NCBI GenBank assembly: GCA_021841795.1
Contig: JAKCDN010000244.1
Span: forward strand, 1-5,038
Length of the DNA: 5,038 nucleotides
Direction: 5' to 3'
Source: Acidobacteriota bacterium
GTDB taxonomy: Bacteria > Acidobacteriota > Terriglobia > Terriglobales > Acidobacteriaceae
In this document: positions 1-5,038 of the stretch, piece by piece
How the letters are laid out: each line of letters begins with the position of its first letter
Numbering within the stretch: position 1 is the stretch's first letter
Made by a program: the position numbers and the translations under genes
The notes under the pieces: generated by a model
Database searches by the model: none
Told to the model about the DNA's origin: nothing
What the model saw: the letters and a program-made list of their open reading frames with translations, nothing else

Positions 1-349
1 TCATCCGGCGCACAATGGAGCCATCAGCCAGGAAACACCAGCCCGCGGCATCGCGCCGGCAGCCATGAGCCCGAAGTATGGACGCGGCTACCCTGTCCGC
101 CGCCCGTAACTCCTTTGCGGTCTGGATTCTGGCCACAAGCCATTGAAAAAAGAGATTCTAGCTATATAGCCTGGTGCCTCTGAGCCCACACGCAGCGTGT
201 TCTGACAGACAACTCTGCCAGCCACGAGGCGTTGCAGCAGAATCCCCACAAGGCCTCTACGGTGACAGCATAGGGTTTTCTGATGTGCACGGAGCATACC
301 GGAAACGGCTATGCGGGAGCGGTGTCGTCCTCTTCGTCGGCGAAGCTCT
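1..349. other. Gene-poor stretch, no supported gene
   Basis: I see no recognisable protein, RNA gene, repeat array or insertion-sequence end here. Open frames exist on both strands but none carries a family motif or a good ribosome binding site. The best candidate is a minus-strand frame running from a possible GTG at 136 off the left edge of the window, with local sequence RVAASILRAHG and GWCFLADGSIVRR. It could be the start of a real gene continuing beyond the window or chance. The right end (about 309-349) may include the ancestral C-terminal tail of the neighbouring antitoxin remnant. Confidence 0.5.
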
Positions 350-618
350 TCAAGGACCTGCAGCAACTCCGGCGAGGTATGCGTGAAGACCAATTCGCTG
401 TTCATGCGGGTCACCCTTTCCATCGGCCTTGAACTACTCCACCACATCGTTGTCAAGGCGAAGATGAACGGAGGTTTTTCCCCCCTGGCACGATGACGCT
501 GGCGCTGTTCCAAAAATCCGCACCTAGAGACTCAGCTTCGGGCGCGTTCGGGCTGGTTTGTCCCCTCCCCGCTCGCAAATCGGTCTGACCTGGCTAGAGA
601 ATGTCGCACAATGGTCAA
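350..618 (-). pseudogene. Decayed BrnA-family (COG3514-type) antitoxin remnant
   Basis: Translated piecewise on the minus strand, this stretch reads like a BrnA-type antitoxin split over frames. Frame one (about 618-547) gives TIVRHSLARSDRFASGEGTN, resembling the family N-terminus IVRxTxxEI..GE. The second frame (about 548-480) gives NAPEAESLGADFW then NSASVIVPGG, matching the family's D-x-x-FW-x-x-A-x-V-V-x-P. The third frame (481-350) gives GKTSVHLRLDNDVVE, a TAG stop at 436-434 exactly where the family has Trp, then FKADGKG and, after a divergent patch, LHAYLAGVAAGP and a TGA at 352-350. TRMNSEL, the expected segment after GKG, is present at 411-391 but in a different frame, implying two compensating indels. 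The frame change at 485-480 lies in a run of six G. BrnA proteins are ribbon-helix-helix antitoxins that neutralise BrnT RNases. No BrnT-like sequence is visible here. The remnant starts 4-5 bases after the stop of the HTH antitoxin. One more shift near 352 would give an acidic tail (KSFADEEDDTAPA) ending at 309. The family call is from memory of the consensus. The broken state is directly visible. Confidence 0.72.
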
Positions 619-622
619 CGTC

Positions 623-943
623 TTACTCCATCGCGGAGGCGGGATGAACAGGCTGAGCCACCAGTCGCACGCCTAACGCGGCGCAAACGCGGCTCACGGT
701 ATCGAATCGCGGGGCGCTATCGGGGCGCAGGGCTTTGTACAGGGCCTCCCGCGTAATCCCCGCTGTCTTGGCGATCTCCGTCATGCCACGGGCACGAGCA
801 ATGTCCCCCAGCGCCGATGCCAGCAAAGCCGCATCGTTGGCCTCAAGAATGTCGGTCAGATAAGCAGCGATGGCAGTCTCGTTGCCGAGATAGCGTGCTG
901 CGTCGAACTCAGGTAGGTCGGCGATCTTGATACGTTTGCTCAT
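623..943 (-). CDS. HTH antitoxin of a toxin-antitoxin module (HI1420/COG3636 type)
   Basis: This 106-residue protein is the antidote partner of the toxin encoded just upstream. It should bind and neutralise the toxin and, through its helix-turn-helix, repress the shared promoter. Seen in the sequence: an N-terminal segment FDAARYLGNETAIAAYLTDI (about residues 13-32), then ALGDIARARGMTEIAKTAGI (about 44-63) and TREALYKALRPDSAPRF (about 64-80), with the HTH at about 54-72. These blocks and the length are typical of the 'probable addiction module antidote' family. It ends with a short tail after LGVRLVAQP. The ATG at 943 is 15 bases beyond the toxin stop and has a strong Shine-Dalgarno sequence, so the start is firm. 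Being the second gene is the usual order for this family and the reverse of classic RelBE/ParDE. An intact domain and undisturbed frame suggest it is functional. I leave the symbol empty because 'higA' is often applied loosely to several HTH antitoxins. Confidence 0.93.
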   Translation of the reverse strand: MSKRIKIADLPEFDAARYLGNETAIAAYLTDILEANDAALLASALGDIARARGMTEIAKTAGITREALYKALRPDSAPRFDTVSRVCAALGVRLVAQPVHPASAME

Positions 944-950
944 GATATTT

Positions 951-956
951 TCCTCC
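951..956 (-). promoter_or_regulatory. Strong Shine-Dalgarno site of the antitoxin gene
   Basis: On the minus strand the 15-base gap between toxin stop and antitoxin ATG reads GCGGAGGAAAATATC. GGAGGA lies 7 bases before the ATG, which is near-ideal. The toxin start upstream has no such site. The contrast would favour more antitoxin than toxin from one transcript (inference). Confidence 0.85.
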
Positions 957-958
957 GC

Positions 959-1252
959 TCAGTCCAGTAATGCGGCCAGTGTTTTGGCCCGCTTGATGTC
1001 TTTTTTCTGCGTTCGTTTCGAGCCGCCGACCAGCAGCACAATGAGCAGCGTCCCGCGTTGAGTGAAGTACAGACGCCATCCCGCACCTACATGGATGCGT
1101 AGCTCCGAAACACCCTCACCCACCGGCCGAACATCTCCCATCAAACCGCGTTCCAACCGTTTGATTCTGGCGACGATCACGCCGCGTACTGCCTCATCCT
1201 TCAACCCATCGATCCAGGCGCTGAATTCGGGCAAAGGACGAATCGAGAACAT
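959..1252 (-). CDS. RelE/ParE-superfamily toxin (HI1419/COG3657 type, Gp49/HigB-like)
   Basis: This 97-residue small basic protein is the toxin of the module. Members of this family are treated as RelE-fold toxins. Whether this one cleaves mRNA on the ribosome or acts otherwise cannot be read from the sequence. Seen: the N-terminal block EFSAWIDGLKD (about residues 9-19), RIKRLERGLMGDVRPVGEGV (about 29-48), SELRIHVGAGWRLYFTQRG (about 49-67), a hydrophobic strand LLIVLLVGGSK (69-79) and the C-terminal KKDIKRAKTLA (83-93). These are the full set of family landmarks, and the length is the usual one. The ATG at 1252 is chosen because it places MFSIRPLPEF as the family's usual first strand and sits directly behind the -10 box. 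It has no Shine-Dalgarno sequence, and a leaderless transcript is likely. The antitoxin follows 15 bp downstream in the same operon. No frame damage is visible, so the module looks complete. Confidence 0.92.
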   Translation of the reverse strand: MFSIRPLPEFSAWIDGLKDEAVRGVIVARIKRLERGLMGDVRPVGEGVSELRIHVGAGWRLYFTQRGTLLIVLLVGGSKRTQKKDIKRAKTLAALLD

Positions 1253-1258
1253 AGATCA

Positions 1259-1288
1259 AATGTAATCGAACGATTACAGCCCTGTCAA
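1259..1288 (-). promoter_or_regulatory. Promoter of the toxin-antitoxin operon (leaderless)
   Basis: On the minus strand there is a perfect TTGACA -35 box (1288-1283), an 18-base spacer and a fair -10 box TACATT (1264-1259, four of six matches). Only six bases separate the -10 box from the toxin ATG, so the expected transcription start falls on or next to the A of the ATG. The absence of a Shine-Dalgarno sequence before the ATG agrees with this. The -35 box overlaps one copy of an 8-base direct repeat GCCCTGTC (1279-1286 and 1297-1304 on the plus strand), of unknown meaning. Confidence 0.6.
1261..1278. promoter_or_regulatory. Palindromic operator of the toxin-antitoxin operon
   Basis: A perfect inverted repeat, TGTAATCG-AA-CGATTACA, with 8-base arms and a 2-base spacer, lies between the -35 and -10 boxes and overlaps the -10 box, eight bases upstream of the toxin ATG. 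Its position would let a bound antitoxin dimer block RNA polymerase directly, as is known for autoregulated type II modules. The repeat is visible directly. That this antitoxin binds it is inferred. Confidence 0.75.
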
Positions 1289-1461
1289 CTCACGGTGCCC
1301 TGTCCACAGACAAGTCTTCGCCCGTCGCGGCCAGCTAGTCGATTTTCCATCCAGTAAACGCATAAAAAATAACTTGTTTGCAGGATATATCCAAAACATT
1401 TTTCTTCGTTTCCGCTTCGCAAACGCCGCCCCGCGCAATCTCCTCTTCTCAAGACGCCATT

Positions 1462-1497
1462 TAGAATGCCATCAGCGCACCTCTTCGAGCTTCGGAG
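1462..1497 (+). promoter_or_regulatory. Possible -10 box and ribosome binding site of rfbD
   Basis: TAGAAT at 1462-1467 matches five of six bases of the -10 consensus, but no convincing -35 box sits at the right distance. GGAG at 1494-1497 lies nine bases before the rfbD ATG and is a plausible, modest ribosome binding site. The 1340-1410 stretch further upstream is clearly AT-rich compared with its surroundings and could hold another promoter. I see nothing else in the 1279-1506 intergenic gap. Confidence 0.3.
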
Positions 1498-1506
1498 CCC
1501 CGCCCC

Positions 1507-2430
1507 ATGAACGAGATCCCGGCCGCCGCCAACCCTCCCCGCATCCTCATCCTCGGCAGTGCCGGACAGTTGGGCCGCGAACTCGGGAAGAGCTTCGCTG
1601 GCCTTGGCCCCATCACCGCCCTCGATCGGGCATCCGTCGACCTCGCCGATCCCGCCCAAATCCGCGCCGCCGTTCGCCGTGCCGCGCCGCAAATCATCCT
1701 CAACGCCGCCGCCTACACCGCCGTTGACCGCGCCGAGAGCGAGCCCGATCTTGCCCGCGCCATCAATGCCGACGCGCCTCGCATCCTCGCCGAGGAGGCC
1801 CGCGATCTGCATGCGCTCTTGGTCCACTACTCCACCGACTACGTCTTCGACGGCAGCAAAACCTCGCCCTGGATCGAAACTGACACGCCCCATCCCCTCA
1901 ACGTCTATGGCGCCAGCAAGCTTGCCGGCGAGCAGGCGGTTCAAAACGTCGGGGGCGGTTTCCTCATCTTCCGCACCAGTTGGGTCTACGGGCCGCACGG
2001 CAACAACTTTCTCCTCACCATGCTTCGCCTCGGCCGCGAGCAGAGCCGGCTCTCCATCGTCGACGATCAGATTGGCGCGCCCACAACAGCCGGCGAGCTT
2101 GCCCGCGCCACCCACGCCGTCGTCGCCGGCATCCTCGCCGGCCGTTGCGGCGCTCCGGCTCACTGGTCCGGCCTCTACCACATGACCTGCGGCGGTTCCG
2201 TCTCCTGGTTCGGCTTTGCCCAGGCCATCTTCGCCCGCGCCGCGGCCATGTTCGCCTTCAAGCCGCCCCAACTCGTTCCCATCTCCACCAGCGGTTTTCC
2301 CCGGCCCGCCGTGCGTCCCGCCAACTCCGTGCTCTCCAATGCCCGGTTGCACTCCCGCTTCGGCCTGCAGCTCGCTCCCTGGGAGTCCGCGCTCGATGAG
2401 GCTCTGCGGCTTCTCGCGCAGGCGCAATAA
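1507..2430 (+). CDS. rfbD: dTDP-4-dehydrorhamnose reductase
   Basis: This 307-residue cytoplasmic enzyme of the RmlD/RfbD branch of the short-chain dehydrogenase superfamily catalyses the last step of dTDP-L-rhamnose synthesis, the NAD(P)H-dependent reduction of dTDP-4-dehydro-L-rhamnose. The product feeds lipopolysaccharide, capsule or exopolysaccharide assembly. Seen: the Rossmann nucleotide-binding motif GSAGQLG (residues 17-23), NAAAYTAVDRAE (66-77), STDYVFDG (109-116) with Thr110, and the catalytic pair Tyr134/Lys138 in YGASK. RTSWVYG follows at 156-162, then NNF (166-168) and DDQIGAPT (186-193), all landmarks of this enzyme. Length is normal and the frame undamaged. The ATG at 1507 has GGAG nine bases upstream and leaves a short ten-residue lead before the first strand. 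The rfbA, rfbB and rfbC partners are not adjacent, so they must be encoded elsewhere, or the gene serves a related sugar pathway. It converges on meaB with 30 bp between. Confidence 0.95.
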   Translation: MNEIPAAANPPRILILGSAGQLGRELGKSFAGLGPITALDRASVDLADPAQIRAAVRRAAPQIILNAAAYTAVDRAESEPDLARAINADAPRILAEEARDLHALLVHYSTDYVFDGSKTSPWIETDTPHPLNVYGASKLAGEQAVQNVGGGFLIFRTSWVYGPHGNNFLLTMLRLGREQSRLSIVDDQIGAPTTAGELARATHAVVAGILAGRCGAPAHWSGLYHMTCGGSVSWFGFAQAIFARAAAMFAFKPPQLVPISTSGFPRPAVRPANSVLSNARLHSRFGLQLAPWESALDEALRLLAQAQ

Positions 2431-2460
2431 GCGCCCTGTGCGCGGCCGCCCGCAACGCCT

Positions 2461-3528
2461 CTACGGCTTCCGGCCAAATGCCTCCAGTAACTCCCGTGCC
2501 GCGCGCAGCGCCGTGCTCCGTCCGGCGCCCACATCGAGCTCCAGCGCCGCCATCCGCTCCCTCACCCCCGGATGCGTGTAAAAGCTTTCCCGCAGCGCCT
2601 CATCGATTGTCTCGCGCATCCACCGCTTCTGCTGCTCCCGCCGCGTCGCGGCAAACCAGCCGTTGCTCCGGGTGTGCGCGGCGTACTCCTGCACGCAATC
2701 CCATAAATCCCGGATCCCCGCGCCCGTCTGCGCGGAGCACGTGATCGCGCGCGGCGTCCACCCCGACTCCGTCATCGGAAAGAAATGCAGCGCATTCTGC
2801 ATCTCGCTCCGCGTCCGTTCCGCCGCCCCTGCGTTCGCGCCGTCGGCCTTGTTCACCGCCACCAGGTCCGCCAGCTCCATCACCCCGCGCTTGATCCCCT
2901 GCAGCTCATCGCCCGCGCCCGCCAGCGCCACCAGCAGGAAAAAATCCACCATCTCATGCGCCGCCGTCTCTGACTGCCCCACGCCTACGGTTTCCACCAG
3001 GATGTTTCCGTATCCCGCCGCCTCGCACAGCAGCATCGCTGCGCGCGTTCGCTCCGTCACCCCGCCTGCCGCGCCGCGCGAAGGCGACGGCCTCACAAAT
3101 GCCTGTTCGCTCGCGGCCAGCTTCGCCATGCGCGTCTTGTCGCCCAGAATGCTGCCGCCGGAGATATGGCTGCTCGGGTCGATCGCCAGCACCGCTACCC
3201 GCTGTTTCTTGTCCGTGGCCAGATAGACGCCCAGCGCCTCGATCAGCGTGCTTTTTCCCGCCCCCGGCACGCCCGTAATTCCAACCCGGATCGAGTTGCC
3301 GGTATGCGGCATGCAATCTTGCAGCAGTTGCTCCGCTGCTGCCCGATCTTCCTTGCGCGCGCTCTCGGTCAGTGTGATCGCCCGCGCCAGGATCAATCGG
3401 TCGCCGCGCAAAACGCCCTCAAGATACTCGTCCGGCGAGAGCGGCCTGCGCTTCTCCGGCGCGCGCGGAGAAGCGCCCGCCCGATCCGTGTTCCCGCATC
3501 CTGCAACCGCACCGAGTGCGCTCTTCAT
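2461..3528 (-). CDS. meaB: MeaB/ArgK-type GTPase, methylmalonyl-CoA mutase chaperone
   Basis: MeaB is a SIMIBI-class G3E-family GTPase. It binds methylmalonyl-CoA mutase, gates transfer of adenosylcobalamin into it and protects it from inactivation. From the ATG used here (355 residues) the landmarks are: Walker A GVPGAGKS at 86-93, AIDPSS then GGSILGDKTRM at about 115-134, ETVGVGQSE at 179-187, and the guanine-specificity motif NKAD at 226-229. The C-terminal helical region (about 285-355) matches the dimerisation arm of the family. Older names such as 'LAO/AO transport system ATPase, ArgK' refer to the same proteins. Start choice: a TTG at 3567 would give 368 residues, but it has a poor ribosome binding site. 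The ATG at 3528 has GGAGG about 15 bases upstream, only a little better. Either way, the 30 or so residues before SPDEYLEGVLRGD look non-conserved. It lies downstream of, and in the same direction as, the mutase gene, consistent with one operon. Confidence 0.93.
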   Translation of the reverse strand: MKSALGAVAGCGNTDRAGASPRAPEKRRPLSPDEYLEGVLRGDRLILARAITLTESARKEDRAAAEQLLQDCMPHTGNSIRVGITGVPGAGKSTLIEALGVYLATDKKQRVAVLAIDPSSHISGGSILGDKTRMAKLAASEQAFVRPSPSRGAAGGVTERTRAAMLLCEAAGYGNILVETVGVGQSETAAHEMVDFFLLVALAGAGDELQGIKRGVMELADLVAVNKADGANAGAAERTRSEMQNALHFFPMTESGWTPRAITCSAQTGAGIRDLWDCVQEYAAHTRSNGWFAATRREQQKRWMRETIDEALRESFYTHPGVRERMAALELDVGAGRSTALRAARELLEAFGRKP

Positions 3529-3687
3529 GGCTTGAATCCATCCCCTCCGCTCCGGTCCATCGGGCAAATCCGCGCTCAGCGGGAAAAACGCCGGTCGCGC
3601 AGGTCTCCTGCCTCTGCGCCGTGAACGCAGTCCAGCCTCATCGCGAACCGCGCCATGCGCAACCGGCCGCGCCGCCGGAGGTTCAGG

Positions 3688-5038
3688 CTACGCCGTCACG
3701 CAGGCGCTCAGCATCTCCACAATCTTCTGCGCCGCCACCGGAATCACCGTCCCCGGTCCGTAGATTCCTGCGACCCCGGCCTTGAACAGAAAATCGTAGT
3801 CCTGCGGCGGGATCACACCGCCCACGACCACCAGAATCTCCTCTCTGCCTGCGGCCCGCAGCGCTTCGATCAGTTGCGGCACCAGCGTCTTGTGCCCCGC
3901 CGCCAGGCTCGAAACTCCCACCACATGTACATCGCCGTCCAATGCAAACCGCGCCACTTCGCCCGGTGTCTGAAACAGCGGTCCAATGTCCACATCGAAT
4001 CCAATATCGGCGAATGCCGTTGCAATCACCTTGGCGCCGCGATCGTGTCCGTCCTGGCCCATCTTGGCCACCAGGATGCGCGGCCTCCTGCCTTCCTCGC
4101 GCTCAAACTCCTCCACCATGCGCCGCGCCTTGCCAAACTCCGTATCGCCTGCGCTCGCTGCCGCGTAGATTCCCGCGATCGTCTGCGTTGTGGCTTCGTA
4201 CCGCCCCCACACCTTTTCAAGCGTCATTGAGATCTCTCCCAGCGTGGCCCGCTGTCTCGCCGCATCCACCGCCCGTTGCAACAGGTTGTCTTCGCCGCTC
4301 GCCGCGCACCGCTCCAGTCCTGCCAGGGCTTCCCGCACAGCATCTGCATTCCGCTCGCGTTTCAGTTGCCCCAAGCGTTCGATCTGCGCCCGCCGCACGG
4401 CTTCATTGTCGATATCGAGCACCGGGATCGCGGGTTCCTCCGGCGCGCGATATCGATTCACCCCCACAATTACATCCTGCCCCGAATCGATCCTCGCCTG
4501 TCTGCGCGCTGCGGCCTCTTCAATGCGCATCTTGGGCAGTCCGGTCTCGATCGCCTTCGCCATCCCGCCCAGTCTCTCCACCTCGCCAATCAGCTCCCAG
4601 GCGGCGTGCATCAGCTCATGGGTCAGCCGCTCCACGGCGTATGATCCCGCCCAGGGATCGATAAAATGCGTAATCCCCGTCTCTTCCTGCAGGTAAATCT
4701 GCGTATTCCGCGCGATTCGCGCTGAAAAATCGGTGGGCAGCGCCAGCGCCTCATCCAATGCGTTGGTGTGCAGTGACTGCGTGCCGCCCAATGCCGCCGC
4801 CAATGCTTCAACGCAGGTGCGTACGACGTTGTTGAATGGATCCTGTGCCGTCAGACTCCATCCTGAAGTCTGCGAATGTGCGCGCAGCGCCAGCGATTTT
4901 GGGTTCTTCGCTCCGAATCCCTTCACGATCTTGGCCCATAGCATCCGCGCCGCCCGCATCTTCGCTATTTCCATGAAATGGCTCATGCCCACGCCCCAGA
5001 AAAACGAGATCCGCGGCGCAAATTCATCCACGTCGAGC
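3688..5038 (-). CDS. mutA: Methylmalonyl-CoA mutase, C-terminal two thirds (5' end outside window)
   Basis: This adenosylcobalamin enzyme interconverts methylmalonyl-CoA and succinyl-CoA. The frame is open to the right edge, so the start and the first part of the substrate barrel, including the substrate-binding Tyr region, are missing. About 450 residues are visible of a family usually near 700. Numbering from the GTG at 5031: [13 protein letters not shown] (4-16), then [16 protein letters not shown] with NNVVRT (50-72), [20 protein letters not shown] and [14 protein letters not shown] form the barrel's C-terminal half. The B12-binding domain follows at about 316-447, with DGHDRG (327-332) whose His329 is the expected lower cobalt ligand, then VSSLAAGH and [11 protein letters not shown]. 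Because the barrel and B12 domain are on one chain with an intact His, this is a catalytic subunit. In this part of the protein all features fit methylmalonyl-CoA rather than isobutyryl-CoA mutase, but the substrate-discriminating residues lie outside the window. scpA and mcmA are equivalent names. meaB follows in the same direction, 159 bp from its ATG. Confidence 0.95.
   Translation of the reverse strand, partial: LDVDEFAPRISFFWGVGMSHFMEIAKMRAARMLWAKIVKGFGAKNPKSLALRAHSQTSGWSLTAQDPFNNVVRTCVEALAAALGGTQSLHTNALDEALALPTDFSARIARNTQIYLQEETGITHFIDPWAGSYAVERLTHELMHAAWELIGEVERLGGMAKAIETGLPKMRIEEAAARRQARIDSGQDVIVGVNRYRAPEEPAIPVLDIDNEAVRRAQIERLGQLKRERNADAVREALAGLERCAASGEDNLLQRAVDAARQRATLGEISMTLEKVWGRYEATTQTIAGIYAAASAGDTEFGKARRMVEEFEREEGRRPRILVAKMGQDGHDRGAKVIATAFADIGFDVDIGPLFQTPGEVARFALDGDVHVVGVSSLAAGHKTLVPQLIEALRAAGREEILVVVGGVIPPQDYDFLFKAGVAGIYGPGTVIPVAAQKIVEMLSACVTA

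Noticed and set aside
161..170. Palindrome GCTATATAGC
   Set aside because: It is a short perfect palindrome with no gene start or promoter nearby, and could be chance.
88..513. 141-residue open frame on the minus strand
   Set aside because: It crosses the BrnA remnant in mostly the wrong frame and beyond it reads as Arg-rich unlikely sequence. The family matches lie in other frames, apart from TRMNSEL.
1..1300. Insertion sequence or integrase remains around the toxin-antitoxin module
   Set aside because: No transposase or integrase motif, terminal inverted repeat or target duplication could be seen.
1285..2427. 380-residue open frame on the minus strand opposite rfbD
   Set aside because: It is a Gly/Ala/Glu-rich antisense shadow of rfbD without any family motif. 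rfbD has every catalytic landmark on the other strand.
2431..2460. Possible terminator between rfbD and meaB
   Set aside because: Only a 4-bp GCGC stem and a GCGGCCGC palindrome are present, with no T-run on either strand.
253..2466. 10-bp direct repeat GCCTCTACGG at 253-262 and 2457-2466
   Set aside because: The second copy overlaps the meaB stop and the flanks are unrelated, so it is not good evidence for mobile-element or attachment-site boundaries.
3655..4664. Overlapping plus-strand open frames opposite the mutase gene
   Set aside because: They are Arg/Pro/Ser-rich shadows of the conserved mutase coding sequence in GC-rich DNA, with no motif of their own.

Overview
This is a GC-rich bacterial window. 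It joins a conserved metabolic stretch on the right (about 1,500-5,038) to an accessory, partly decayed stretch on the left (about 1-1,300). The methylmalonyl-CoA mutase/MeaB pair, an isolated dTDP-rhamnose reductase and the chromosomal toxin-antitoxin type fit a GC-rich Gram-negative soil bacterium. Acidobacteriota is my best guess, but no phylogenetic marker is present, so this is only an inference.

Left part, all on the minus strand, read from right to left. A strong-looking promoter, with a palindromic operator between its -35 and -10 boxes, drives a two-gene type II toxin-antitoxin operon. The toxin comes first (RelE/ParE superfamily, HI1419/COG3657 type) and the HTH antitoxin second (HI1420/COG3636 type). 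The toxin appears to be read from a leaderless mRNA, while the antitoxin has an excellent Shine-Dalgarno sequence. Directly after the antitoxin stop, in a stretch with no intact gene, lies a remnant of a second, unrelated antitoxin of the BrnA/COG3514 family. It has a frameshift near its start, another in a G6 run, a TGG-to-TAG type stop and a scrambled segment near its end. Positions 1-349 hold no gene I can support.

Right part. rfbD (dTDP-4-dehydrorhamnose reductase) is transcribed rightwards and stands without rfbA, rfbB or rfbC. Facing it, only 30 bp away, is a leftward operon of methylmalonyl-CoA mutase (5' end beyond the window edge) and meaB, the GTPase chaperone that guards B12 loading of that mutase. 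The mutase and MeaB work together in interconverting methylmalonyl-CoA and succinyl-CoA (propionate, odd-chain fatty acid and branched amino acid catabolism). rfbD belongs to cell-surface polysaccharide synthesis and has no evident functional link to either neighbour.

The least obvious content is the BrnA-type fossil, which is split over several frames, and the compact leaderless promoter-operator of the toxin-antitoxin operon.
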